64,000 nt of DNA from CAINVV01 sp963663675 (lineage in GTDB: Bacteria; Bacteroidota; Bacteroidia; Bacteroidales; Prolixibacteraceae). The translations under genes and the position numbers were made by a program. Location of the stretch: the NCBI GenBank assembly GCA_963663675.1, contig OY760498.1:1736001-1800000 (forward strand). The letters run 5' to 3'. This document shows positions 55,329-64,000 of the stretch, in pieces (position 1 is the stretch's first letter; each line of letters opens with the position of its first letter). The notes beneath the pieces are model-generated. The model saw only the letters and a list, made by a program, of their open reading frames with translations, had not been told where the DNA came from and made no database searches.

Positions 55329-58012
55329 TACTCGAAAATTAATTCCATTTGATCCGGTTCGCCATCTTTTCCGGGCCTGATAATTTCAAAAGGGATATCA
55401 TCAATCAGTTCCATTTCTCCGGTGTCAGGGATATCTTTTTCGGTAGTATCCTGTTCGGGAAGAATGGTTTCTTCTTCCTCCTCTTTAACCAGAGGTTCAA
55501 TTTCATGGAAATTTTTGATTTCGAAGGTGGATAACCGCTTGCCTTTGGCTTTGTATGATTTTACGGTTATAAATTCAGCTACATTGATTATTTCCTTTTC
55601 GCGGCCTTCATGTGTTCCGCCGAATTCCATCTCAAACTGGGGATATTTTTCCCAGGTTATGCTTGCCAGCTTGTTGTCGGAGAATTCCCCAATAAACCTG
55701 CATTGTTTACCAGCATTGGGTTCAATTGTGAACCTTTTCAGGTAGTAGAAATTTTGTTCGGCATCAAAATAGGTTACTGAAGCAATTTTTGAAGGATCAT
55801 ATTTTGAAATGGAGAGGATATTTTTTTCAAAATGATTTTCAAGGTCATAAGTGTAAAGATGGAAGAAGCCGTCTTTGTCCACCACCAGGATCTTATCATC
55901 ACCGGTGAACTCTCCGAGGTACAATCCCCTCGAGTCTGCATTGAGGCGAAGAACATCTTCATCAAACCAGATCTTTCTGCCACCCAGGGTTGATACCCCT
56001 TTTTCCTTCAGCGTAATTTTGTGTATTTCATTTTTGGATACAAGATTACCCATGGAGGCGCGTCCCTTGATAGCCAGTTCGGCCATGTCAATCTCATCGA
56101 TCAGTTTTTTCAGTTTTGGCCTGGGCTTGAATGTGATACGCAGCACTTCGGCTTCACCGTTGGGATTGGCGCTAAAATAAAGGATTCTGGAGCCTTCAGT
56201 ACCCATGGTCATGTTGTACTCTTTGTCGCGGGTCACGCCTGTTACCGCGAAACGCTTCATGTAATTGTATCCGCCTTTGCCATCCCTGTATACAAGGTTA
56301 TAAATGGTGCGGTCGTTATTTTTCTCAAAAACAGCCACATGCAGGACATTTTTCCCGATGAAGGCTTTTTCTGAAACTTTGGAGATAAAATAAGTTCCGT
56401 CTTTTCTGAATACTATAATATCATCGATATCTGAACAATCGCAAATGTATTCTGCTTTTTTCAAGCCGGTACCCACAAATCCTTCCTCACGATCGATGTA
56501 AAGTTTTTCGTTGGCTACAACAACCTTGGTTGCTTCAATGTTTTCAAAGCTCCTGATCTCACTTTTCCTTTCGCGTCCCTTACCAAATTTAGTTTTAAGG
56601 CGTTCGTACCAGGCAATTGAATATGGGATGATGTTGTCTATATTCCGTTGTGTATCAGCTATTTCATTTTCAATGGAAAGGATGAGTTCGTCTGCCTTCA
56701 GGGTGTTGAATTTCAGAATCCGGCCCATTTTTATCTCCATGAGTCTCAAAATATCGTCCCTGTGAATCTCCCTTCTGAATTTCGGTTTCCAGGGAATCAG
56801 TCTTTTGTCGATGTGGGCAATGGCTTCATCCATGGTTGCAGAATCTTCAAAAGCCTTGTCTTTGTAAATTCTTTCTTCAATAAATATTTTTTCAAGGGAT
56901 GAAAAATGCCATTGCTCTTCGAGTTCGCCTTTGTGGATTTCGAGTTCAAGTCTCAGAAGTTCCACAGTGTTGTTGACAGACCTAACCAGGATTTCGCTAA
57001 CCGGCATGAAATGCGGTTTGTCGTCCTCTATTATACAGGAGTTTGGCGAAACGGAAACTTCACAATCCGTAAAGGCATACAGCGCATCAATGGTTTTGTC
57101 CGAACTTGTACCTGGGAGCAGATGTACGAGAATTTCAACATTAGCGGCCGTATTGTCGTCGATTTTCCTGATTTTTATTTTGCTCTTTTCAAATGCCTTG
57201 ATGATAGATTCAATCACCGATGAAGTGGTCTTTCCAAATGGTATCTCTGTAATTACCAGCGTTTTGTTGTCCAGCTTCTCTATCTTGGCCCGTATTTTAA
57301 CAGCGCCACCCCTTATTCCGTCATTGTATTTTGAAACATCCAGAAAACCACCAGTTGGAAAATCCGGGAATAATTCAAAAGATTCACCTCTCAATTGGGC
57401 AATGGAAGCATCAATCAGTTCTAAGAAGTTATGAGGCAGAATTTTAGATGCAAGACCCACGGCAATACCTTCCACACCCTGTGCCAATAAGAGAGGAAAT
57501 TTTGCAGGCAGGGTGACCGGTTCACGGTTCCTTCCGTCATAAGACTGCTGCCAGTGAGTTGTTTTAGGATTAAAAAGTACTTCCAGTGCGAATTTGGAGA
57601 GGCGTGCTTCAATGTAGCGGGGAGCTGCTGCGCCGTCACCGGTATGGATATTACCCCAGTTTCCCTGGGTATCGACGAGTAAATCTTTTTGACCCAGTTG
57701 TACGAGTGCGTCACCAATGGAGGCATCTCCATGAGGATGGTACATCATAGTCTGGCCGATGATATTGGCCACCTTGGTGTATCGGCCATCATCCATCTGT
57801 TTCATGGCATGAAGAATCCTGCGCTGTACAGGTTTCAGTCCATCATTGACGTATGGAACGGCACGCTCGAGTATGACATAGGATGCATAATCGAGAAACC
57901 AGTTCTGGTACATCGACGACAGATAGATAATATGGTGCAGCTCTTTCTTTTCCCCCTTATCTTCCTTGTCATCCAAAAAATCCCCGGGCAAAAGTTCTCC
58001 TTCGTTCGCCAT
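55328..58012 (-). CDS. parC: DNA topoisomerase IV subunit A (GyrA/ParC family)
   Basis: 894 aa type IIA topoisomerase cleavage subunit. The breakage-reunion domain starts QNWFLDYASYVILERAVPYV. The catalytic tyrosine is Tyr133 in AAPRYIEARL, just after the quinolone region MYHPHGDASIGDALV. A coiled coil and then the beta-pinwheel C-terminal domain follow. No clear GyrA box (QRRGGKG) is seen, which favours ParC over GyrA. The C-terminus is acidic and long (last 60 residues with many Glu/Asp). It works with ParE, encoded 93 bases upstream, to decatenate chromosomes. aroK overlaps the end. Confidence 0.93.
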   Translation of the reverse strand: MANEGELLPGDFLDDKEDKGEKKELHHIIYLSSMYQNWFLDYASYVILERAVPYVNDGLKPVQRRILHAMKQMDDGRYTKVANIIGQTMMYHPHGDASIGDALVQLGQKDLLVDTQGNWGNIHTGDGAAAPRYIEARLSKFALEVLFNPKTTHWQQSYDGRNREPVTLPAKFPLLLAQGVEGIAVGLASKILPHNFLELIDASIAQLRGESFELFPDFPTGGFLDVSKYNDGIRGGAVKIRAKIEKLDNKTLVITEIPFGKTTSSVIESIIKAFEKSKIKIRKIDDNTAANVEILVHLLPGTSSDKTIDALYAFTDCEVSVSPNSCIIEDDKPHFMPVSEILVRSVNNTVELLRLELEIHKGELEEQWHFSSLEKIFIEERIYKDKAFEDSATMDEAIAHIDKRLIPWKPKFRREIHRDDILRLMEIKMGRILKFNTLKADELILSIENEIADTQRNIDNIIPYSIAWYERLKTKFGKGRERKSEIRSFENIEATKVVVANEKLYIDREEGFVGTGLKKAEYICDCSDIDDIIVFRKDGTYFISKVSEKAFIGKNVLHVAVFEKNNDRTIYNLVYRDGKGGYNYMKRFAVTGVTRDKEYNMTMGTEGSRILYFSANPNGEAEVLRITFKPRPKLKKLIDEIDMAELAIKGRASMGNLVSKNEIHKITLKEKGVSTLGGRKIWFDEDVLRLNADSRGLYLGEFTGDDKILVVDKDGFFHLYTYDLENHFEKNILSISKYDPSKIASVTYFDAEQNFYYLKRFTIEPNAGKQCRFIGEFSDNKLASITWEKYPQFEMEFGGTHEGREKEIINVAEFITVKSYKAKGKRLSTFEIKNFHEIEPLVKEEEEETILPEQDTTEKDIPDTGEMELIDDIPFEIIRPGKDGEPDQMELIFE

Positions 58013-58105
58013 TCTTACAAATTTCTTATTTTAAATTGATACCAAGAATAACCAGTTCAAAATTGACGACATTTTTCGGTCAGTCTCAATGAATTGCATA
58101 TAAGT

Positions 58106-59938
58106 TTAGATCTCATCTTTTTCAACATGCAGGTTTTCAATGATAAAATCCTGCCTGTCCGGAGTGTTTTTACCCATATAAAACTCCAGCATTTCGACAA
58201 TCGACTCATTTTTATTTAAAATCACGGGGTCCAGGCGGATTTGCTCTCCAATGAAGTTTTTAAATTCATCCGGTGAAATTTCCCCAAGACCTTTAAACCG
58301 GGTAATTTCAACACCCGTTGCCAGCATTTTAACGGCAATATCCCGTTCCTGTTCTGAATAGCAATATTCGGTCCGTTTTTTATTTCGTACCCTGAAAAGC
58401 GGCGTTTGCAATATATACAAGTGACCTCTCCGTATTAATTCAGGGAAAAACTGCAGGAAAAAGGTAATCAGTAACAAACGGATATGCATTCCGTCTACGT
58501 CAGCGTCTGTCGCAATGATGACTTTGTTGTAACGTAGTTCATCGATGCCTTCTTCAATATTCAAGGCAGCCTGAAGAAGGTTAAACTCCTCATTTTCGTA
58601 AACGATTTTCTTTGTAAGACCGTATGAATTAAGGGGTTTGCCCCGTAAACTAAACACGGCCTGGGTATTTACATCCCTTGATTTGGTGATTGAACCGCTG
58701 GCCGAATCTCCCTCGGTGATAAAAATTGAGCTGTTCTCTTTGTTCTCGTGAGGAGTGTTATAGTGAACTCGGCAGTCCCTTAGCTTTTTGTTGTGAAGGC
58801 TTACCTTTTTTGCCCGCTGTTTGGCCAGTTTCTGAATGCCTGAAATGGCCTTTCTTTCTCTTTCAGATTCTTGTATCCTTTTTAGGAGGACATCTGCAGT
58901 CTGGGGATTTTTATGAAGATAATTGCCCAGTTCTTTTTGGATGAAATTCATCACAAAATTACGGACTGAAATGCCATCCGGTGATATATCCCTGGATCCA
59001 AGTTTCGTTTTTGTCTGTGATTCGAATACAGGTTCCTCGACCTTGATGCTGATAGCAGCAACAATGGAAGCCCGGATATCGGAGGCATCAAACTCTTTCT
59101 TGTAAAAATCGCGGATTGTCTTGATCAGTGCTTCGCGGAAAGCAGCAAGGTGAGTACCTCCCTGAACAGTATGCTGTCCGTTTACAAACGAATAGTAATC
59201 TTCTCCGTATTGGTTGCCATGGGTGATGGCGCTTTCGATGTCTTCTCCCCTGAGGTGGATAATAGGGTAGAGGGGTTCCTGTCCGATGTTTTCGTTCAGG
59301 AGATCATACAAACCGTTTTTTGAGAGGTATTTTTCACCGTTGTAGTTGATGGTAAGGCCGGCATTGAGGTAGGTGTAGTTTTTAAGCATAGCCACCACAT
59401 ATTCGTCTATGTAGTGGTAGGTTTTGAAAATATCCTCATCAGGGGTAAAAACCACAGTGGTGCCATTGGGCTCGTCAGTTGGTATTTCTTCATTGTCGAT
59501 GGTTACATCTCCTTTGGAGAATTCAATGATTTTAACTTTTCCGTCACGAACGGATTTTATCGAAAAAGCGTTGGAAAGGGCATTGACAGCCTTTATTCCA
59601 ACACCATTTAGTCCGACTGATTTTTTAAAAGCCTTGGAATCATATTTTGCACCGGTGTTCATCCGGGCAGCCACATCCATCAGCTTCCCAAGCGGGATTC
59701 CACGGCCAAAATCTCGTACTGAAATCCGCTGGTCAGAAACATGGATGTCAATTTTTTTGCCATTGCCCATCATAAATTCATCGACCGAATTATCGATCAC
59801 CTCCTTGAGCAGCACATATATACCATCATCAGCCGCAGAGCCGTCTCCCAGCTTTCCGATGTACATGCCGGGTCTTTTCCGGATATGCTCTTTCCAGTCG
59901 AGTGTGCGTATCGAATCTTCTGAATAACCTTGGACCAT
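58106..59938 (-). CDS. parE: DNA topoisomerase IV subunit B
   Basis: 610 aa, the shorter length of ParE rather than GyrB. The GHKL ATPase has KEVIDNSVDEF (Glu46, Asn50), DFGRGIP at 76-82 and GVGIKAVNA. The transducer holds the ATP-contacting QTKTKLGS at 308-315. The TOPRIM domain has EGDSASG at 409-415 and DADVDGMHIR with the Mg-binding aspartates. It drives strand passage with ParC. The promoter box sits 16 bases before the ATG, and parC and aroK probably follow in the same transcript. Confidence 0.95.
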   Translation of the reverse strand: MVQGYSEDSIRTLDWKEHIRKRPGMYIGKLGDGSAADDGIYVLLKEVIDNSVDEFMMGNGKKIDIHVSDQRISVRDFGRGIPLGKLMDVAARMNTGAKYDSKAFKKSVGLNGVGIKAVNALSNAFSIKSVRDGKVKIIEFSKGDVTIDNEEIPTDEPNGTTVVFTPDEDIFKTYHYIDEYVVAMLKNYTYLNAGLTINYNGEKYLSKNGLYDLLNENIGQEPLYPIIHLRGEDIESAITHGNQYGEDYYSFVNGQHTVQGGTHLAAFREALIKTIRDFYKKEFDASDIRASIVAAISIKVEEPVFESQTKTKLGSRDISPDGISVRNFVMNFIQKELGNYLHKNPQTADVLLKRIQESERERKAISGIQKLAKQRAKKVSLHNKKLRDCRVHYNTPHENKENSSIFITEGDSASGSITKSRDVNTQAVFSLRGKPLNSYGLTKKIVYENEEFNLLQAALNIEEGIDELRYNKVIIATDADVDGMHIRLLLITFFLQFFPELIRRGHLYILQTPLFRVRNKKRTEYCYSEQERDIAVKMLATGVEITRFKGLGEISPDEFKNFIGEQIRLDPVILNKNESIVEMLEFYMGKNTPDRQDFIIENLHVEKDEI

Positions 59939-59954
59939 TTTTGATGAGTTTGCA

Positions 59955-59962
59955 CAAATATA
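59955..59962 (-). promoter_or_regulatory. Candidate -7 box for the parE operon
   Basis: TATATTTG on the minus strand, a perfect TAnnTTTG, directly behind the lacZ terminator and 16 bases before the parE ATG. The predicted leader is under 15 bases. Confidence 0.5.
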
Positions 59963-59998
59963 AAAAAATAAGGGAGCGATAATTAAAATTCGCTCCCT
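59961..59998 (-). terminator. Terminator of the rhamnosidase-beta-galactosidase operon
   Basis: AGGGAGCGA pairs with TCGCTCCCT (59971-59979 and 59990-59998). On the minus strand a T run follows. It lies 45 bases after the beta-galactosidase stop. Confidence 0.8.
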
Positions 59999-60042
59999 CA
60001 GTAATGAACAACCGATGGTTAATAAATAAACCCGCTCGGCCC

Positions 60043-63000
60043 TTATTTAGTTTGGATCTTTAGTCTTGCAATTAGAGGAATGTTGTCATTTTTAATCACA
60101 GGAACGATCCTGAAGGAGTATTCATAATTTTTATTTCCGGGGATCGTATATTCAGGATGAGTTCTGGCCCCCCAGCTATCGTCGCCGCCGACACCCATCA
60201 TCAGGTAATCGATGTTCAACGCTGTCAGGTTTCTCTCTTTAACATCGCATATGTGCCTGTTAACTACTTCTTTACCCTGGTATATATGACCGATGGTGCG
60301 CACCGGGGATTCGAAGTCCTCCATCAGGTTGTGGTGGGCCGTGATATTAAGCAACTGATCTCCGATGACCAGTATTCCCTCACCAAGATTGTTGGTGAGC
60401 GAAGCCCAGCGCACATCGGATTTATTGCCATTTTCCTGTGGCCTGACGTAAGGAAAATACTGGTCTTTTACTTTACCGGTGTAAAGACTAACCAGTGAGC
60501 CGCTTTTTCTGTCCCAGTAATTTTCCAGTGGTCCGCGACCATACCATTCAAGGTTTTCAAATTCTCTCTTAAGCTGCATCTGCATGCCCATCCGGGGCAT
60601 TTCAGGCAGTTTGTCGGTGCCTGGGGAGTAACTGTTCCTGATGGAGACAGAACCGTCTGCAAATACGCGATAGAGACTTTCATAAGTAGCAGCTGTCTCA
60701 CCTTTAAGTCCTGGCAAAGAAAAAGTAAACCTGATTTCAGCTTCAGAATCAGAAATTGCATTTACTTTATGGTCAATCAGTTGTCTTTGAGTACCTGCTT
60801 TTCTCCAGATGCGGCAGCGTTGGTCGAGTCCATTGCCAAAATCATTGTCTGTCGGTGCACGCCAGAAATCAGGCTCAGGACCTTTGCCATCTGCCAGCAT
60901 CTCTATCCCATTGTAATTCATGCTGTTAATGACACCTTTCACAAGATCGAACTGTATTTTGAAATTCTTTCCTGTTAAAGTGGCTGTTGCAGGAGTCAGG
61001 TCCAGGGAAACTTTCCCATTAGGCTCAATGGTTGAAGCAGATTGTGAAAGCGGCAATGCAAATTGTTCATAGGCAACAATATGCCCCTTGGGTACAAGGT
61101 CTGTACCAGCCACGGTTTTTGCTTCAAGAATGATGAAATATTCCTTTCCAGCTTCAGGTACGATTTTGAAAGGAATCGTGGTTTCTTTAACAGATCCGGG
61201 TGCAGCAGCAAAATTTGTCAATGCTCCACCACTTATTTTTACCCCGTCAGCTTCTATGCGCCAGGCAAATTGCAATTCTTTCAGATCTGTAAAATTAAAC
61301 TTGTTGATGATCTGAAATTTGCCTTTGTTGAGATCCAATGCTTTAAATCCAACATTCTGGTAAACTTTTTTGACTTCATACAGAGACGCTTTGGGATTTC
61401 TGTCAGGATTAACCACTCCGTTGCAGCAGAAATTTCCATCAGAGACGACATCCTTCGGACCAAAATCGCCTCCATATGCCCAAAATGGTTCACCCTGGCT
61501 GTTTTTTGTCAGCAGGCCCTGATCTACCCAGTCCCAGATACATCCGCCCTGAAGGGCATCGTACTTTTCAATAACATCCCAGTAATCCTGGAAATTGCCA
61601 ACGCTGTTACCCATTGCATGGGCATATTCAACCATGATGAAAGGCCGGTCCTTGTGAGTCGTGGCATATTTAACCAGTTCCGGAATTCTGGAGTACATCG
61701 GGCAGACTATATCGGTATGCGCCTTCTGGCCTGCCTGTTCGTATTGTACCGGGCGGGTTGAATCAAAATTTTTGACGAAGGCATAGGTCTTTTCAAAATT
61801 GGTGCCATCACCTGCTTCATTGCCCAAAGACCAGATAATTACTGAAGGATGGTTCTTGTCCCTTTCAACCATATTCCTGGTACGGAAGAGGTGTGCCCCA
61901 AACCAGGTGGAGTCTTTGGCCAGCGATTTATTCCCGTAACCCATCCCGTGCGATTCGATGTTGGCCTCGTCAATCAGGTACATACCGTACTGATCGCACA
62001 ATTCATACCAGAGTTCCGGTTCAGGATAATGGCAGGTTCTTACTGTGTTAATATTGAACTGTTTCATCAGTGAGAGGTCCTTCATCATGGTTTCCTTGTC
62101 GACGACATGACCGTTTACCTGGTGATGCTCATGCATATTAACCCCCTTGACATATATTTTGCGGCCATTGACGCATAGGTTGCCGTTTTTGAACTCTACT
62201 TTCCTGAATCCGATTTTACAGCCTTCTGTCTCAATAATTTTACCGCTTTGATCTTTCAGAGTTATAATCAGCTGATACAGATTGGGTTTCTCGGCGCTCC
62301 ACACTTGCACCTTAGGCAGGATAGAAGCAAACTTGAGTTCGTTGAGGTTTGTGAAACAGACCAGTTTTGAACTTTTATTGAACACTTCTTTACCATCTTT
62401 TGATACCCTGGCTTCGACAATGACAGGCTGGTTGGATGGGGTGGAATTTCTGATCTTGAGATCAAGGTTAAATAACCCGTTTTGATATTTGGCATCGAGT
62501 GAGGCAGTGCTTCTGAAGTCGTACAAATGCACGCTATTTCTTGCCAGAAGGAAGACATCACGGGTAATACCGCTCATTCTGAAAAAGTCCTGGTCTTCCA
62601 GGTAAGATCCGTCACTCCACCTGAAAATCTGCACTGCCAAAAGATTTTTACCTTCTTGCAGGTAGTTGGTTATGTTGAATTCGGATGGGGTCTTGCTGTC
62701 TTCGCTGTAACCGACACGTTTACCGTTTACCCAAACGTAACTGGCCGAACCCGCCGCCCCGAAATGGAGGATAATTTGTTTCCCTTTCCATCGCGGAGAA
62801 ATTTCAAAGGTGGTGCGGTATGAACCTACCGGATTGTGATCTCCCTGTATAGTTGGAGGAGTTGCCGGGTGAGGATAGGTGATGTTTGTATAGATAGGAT
62901 AATCATACCCTTTAAGTTCCCAGTTGGACGGTACATCTATCAGATCCCATTTGGCATCATCAAAAGCAGGTTTAAAAAAACCGTCAGGCCTGAGACCAGG

Positions 63001-63255
63001 ATTGTTGACGAGGTTGAATTTCCATTTCCCGTTCAGGCACAGGTAAAATGGGGAGGCGGTGTAGTCGTTGACCGCAACCTTTGCTTCTTTGTCGTACGGG
63101 ACAAAAGTCGCATGTGGAGCTTCCCGGTTAATTTCATTGATGCGCTGATTTTCCCATGCATTATTATATTCATTGTCAGATAATTGAGCGTAGCATACTC
63201 CGATTACAAAGAACGTCAGGATTTGGATGAACAAAAAAGATAATAATTTTTTCAT
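60043..63255 (-). CDS. Beta-galactosidase, glycoside hydrolase family 2 (secreted)
   Basis: 1070 aa, the LacZ-type five-domain layout, but with a Sec signal (1-23, ending CYAQ), so it acts in the periplasm or outside. The sugar-binding domain (60-240) starts NDYTASPFYLCLNGKWKF. The catalytic barrel contains the acid/base Glu480 in WSLGNEAGDG and the nucleophile Glu543 in MVEYAHAMGN, preceded by GVNMHEHH. The C-terminal small-chain domain (about 790-1060) is present. It removes terminal beta-galactose from a glycan. It starts 11 bases after the rhamnosidase gene, which points to a rhamnose- and galactose-containing plant polysaccharide such as pectin side chains (inference). Confidence 0.93.
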   Translation of the reverse strand: MKKLLSFLFIQILTFFVIGVCYAQLSDNEYNNAWENQRINEINREAPHATFVPYDKEAKVAVNDYTASPFYLCLNGKWKFNLVNNPGLRPDGFFKPAFDDAKWDLIDVPSNWELKGYDYPIYTNITYPHPATPPTIQGDHNPVGSYRTTFEISPRWKGKQIILHFGAAGSASYVWVNGKRVGYSEDSKTPSEFNITNYLQEGKNLLAVQIFRWSDGSYLEDQDFFRMSGITRDVFLLARNSVHLYDFRSTASLDAKYQNGLFNLDLKIRNSTPSNQPVIVEARVSKDGKEVFNKSSKLVCFTNLNELKFASILPKVQVWSAEKPNLYQLIITLKDQSGKIIETEGCKIGFRKVEFKNGNLCVNGRKIYVKGVNMHEHHQVNGHVVDKETMMKDLSLMKQFNINTVRTCHYPEPELWYELCDQYGMYLIDEANIESHGMGYGNKSLAKDSTWFGAHLFRTRNMVERDKNHPSVIIWSLGNEAGDGTNFEKTYAFVKNFDSTRPVQYEQAGQKAHTDIVCPMYSRIPELVKYATTHKDRPFIMVEYAHAMGNSVGNFQDYWDVIEKYDALQGGCIWDWVDQGLLTKNSQGEPFWAYGGDFGPKDVVSDGNFCCNGVVNPDRNPKASLYEVKKVYQNVGFKALDLNKGKFQIINKFNFTDLKELQFAWRIEADGVKISGGALTNFAAAPGSVKETTIPFKIVPEAGKEYFIILEAKTVAGTDLVPKGHIVAYEQFALPLSQSASTIEPNGKVSLDLTPATATLTGKNFKIQFDLVKGVINSMNYNGIEMLADGKGPEPDFWRAPTDNDFGNGLDQRCRIWRKAGTQRQLIDHKVNAISDSEAEIRFTFSLPGLKGETAATYESLYRVFADGSVSIRNSYSPGTDKLPEMPRMGMQMQLKREFENLEWYGRGPLENYWDRKSGSLVSLYTGKVKDQYFPYVRPQENGNKSDVRWASLTNNLGEGILVIGDQLLNITAHHNLMEDFESPVRTIGHIYQGKEVVNRHICDVKERNLTALNIDYLMMGVGGDDSWGARTHPEYTIPGNKNYEYSFRIVPVIKNDNIPLIARLKIQTK

Positions 63256-63266
63256 TACTGATTCGA

Positions 63267-64000
63267 TTAAAAAGTGAAATGATAACTACCGGAGGATAGT
63301 GAGAGTGTTACAGCAGAATTATCAGCATTAATTATTTTGATAAATGGATTTTTTTCAATTGGCAAGTTATTTTCTTTTATGCTTTTTGCAGGGAGAACCA
63401 AAGTCGCGGTACTGTTGGGCGGAATTGTGACTGAATATTCCAGTTTTTCCCTGTTTTTCGTCCAGCCTGAAATAATTGTCCCGTAAGGACCCGTGTGGGA
63501 TGCTTCAAAATGATTCAGTCCTTTAACAAAATGAGGTTCCAGGAGAATATTTTTAAAACCGGGAAAGGCAGGATCAGGGCGTATTCCGCCAAGAGCTTTG
63601 TAAAACCAGGCATTTATTTCTCCGAACATAATATGGTTGAGCGAGATGTCGGACTTGGCATCGATAGGCCAGTTTTCGTACAGTGTGGTGGCACCGTTGA
63701 CGATCCACCAACCCCAGGACGGATAAGTTTCCTGTGAAGCAATCTTGTAGGCAATATCTGCATAACCGTTTTCGCTGAGTGCATTCAAAAGGGCCTTGGT
63801 GCCCAGAAGGCCCACATCCAGATGGAAATTATCGGCTTCAACCCTTTTTGCCAGGTTGGCTGCTACAATGGCCTTTTTATCATCAGGAACAACATCCCAG
63901 AACAGAGGCGCAGCAAGTTCGGTCTGAAATCCTGAAGCATATATTCCTGTTGCTGAATTCAGAAATTTGTCATTGATGGCTTTTTTAATTCTTTCTGCCA
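63267..64000 (-). CDS. Alpha-L-rhamnosidase, GH78 (C-terminal part, cut by window edge)
   Basis: The frame enters from the right edge without a start and ends at 63267, giving about 244 residues of the C-terminal part. It shows the end of the alpha/alpha-barrel (GFQTELAAPLFWDVVP, DVGLLGTKALLNALSENG, YPSWGWWIVNGATTLYENW) and the GH78 C-terminal beta-sandwich with NHIMFGEINAWFYKALGGI, HFEASHTGPYGTIISGW and TIPPNSTATLVLP. The general base and acid lie upstream, outside the window. It cleaves terminal alpha-L-rhamnose and is co-transcribed with the beta-galactosidase. Confidence 0.9.
   Translation of the reverse strand, partial: AERIKKAINDKFLNSATGIYASGFQTELAAPLFWDVVPDDKKAIVAANLAKRVEADNFHLDVGLLGTKALLNALSENGYADIAYKIASQETYPSWGWWIVNGATTLYENWPIDAKSDISLNHIMFGEINAWFYKALGGIRPDPAFPGFKNILLEPHFVKGLNHFEASHTGPYGTIISGWTKNREKLEYSVTIPPNSTATLVLPAKSIKENNLPIEKNPFIKIINADNSAVTLSLSSGSYHFTF

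Noticed and set aside
61063..61761. 232-codon open frame on the plus strand
   Set aside because: Antisense to the beta-galactosidase, including its catalytic region. A shadow frame.

Overview
The window comes from a bacterium of the phylum Bacteroidota, most likely order Bacteroidales. This rests on the 16S and 23S rRNA genes, a type III glutamine synthetase, the GyrA/ParC-like and ParE pair, the gene order purH-mreB-mreC-mreD-mrdA-rodA, a NagB-LmbE fusion, and repeated TAnnTTTG (-7) promoter boxes, the signature of the Bacteroidota primary sigma factor. The gene content (glutamine synthetase III, a flavin-based HdrABC-FlxABCD complex, glycan hydrolases) fits an anaerobic heterotroph. Genus or species cannot be read from the sequence alone.

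Layout. 1-3264 is a sugar-acid/glycan island: two Tat-signal Gfo/Idh/MocA oxidoreductases, an HpcH/HpaI aldolase and a DUF1080 protein. 3460-9345 holds a doubtful small ORF, an M20 dipeptidase, glnN and a GHL10 glycosyl hydrolase. 9428-19113 is mostly housekeeping: NagB-LmbE fusion, mfd, aspartate kinase, dihydroorotase and a DPM1-like glycosyltransferase. 19284-24583 is a complete rRNA operon (promoter, 16S, tRNA-Ile, a tRNA 3'-end remnant where tRNA-Ala is expected, 23S, 5S, terminator). 24727-26639 is a divergent AraC regulator/DapA-family lyase pair. 26724-32538 carries an M16 peptidase lipoprotein, tRNA-Ser(GGA), an ECF sigma operon (sigma factor, membrane protein, Spy-like periplasmic protein) and a divergent lipoprotein. 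32636-33265 is a DedA protein.

33479-39997 is the most interesting block: a seven-gene operon hdrC-hdrB-hdrA-flxD-flxC-flxB-flxA. It predicts a soluble NADH dehydrogenase/heterodisulfide-reductase-like complex able to bifurcate electrons from NADH. No DsrC or methanogenic partner lies nearby, so the natural disulfide (or other) acceptor is unknown.

40069-47697 is the cell-shape operon read on the minus strand behind purH. 47771-51807 has two FtsX-type permeases, a RibD/DHFR-like reductase and rsmA. 51891-54585 is a small minus-strand cluster of envelope or unknown genes (YD-repeat-like exported protein, VTC-domain protein, DUF4956 membrane protein, DUF2490 beta-barrel). A probable frameshifted gene remnant (54624-54812) separates it from aroK. 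parC-aroK overlap and parE lies upstream. The window ends in a GH78 rhamnosidase-GH2 beta-galactosidase pair, the edge of a polysaccharide-utilisation region.

No CRISPR array, insertion sequence, integrase or prophage gene was seen. Several start sites could be corrected because a perfect TAnnTTTG box lies inside the longest open frame (dapA-like, dedA, purH).
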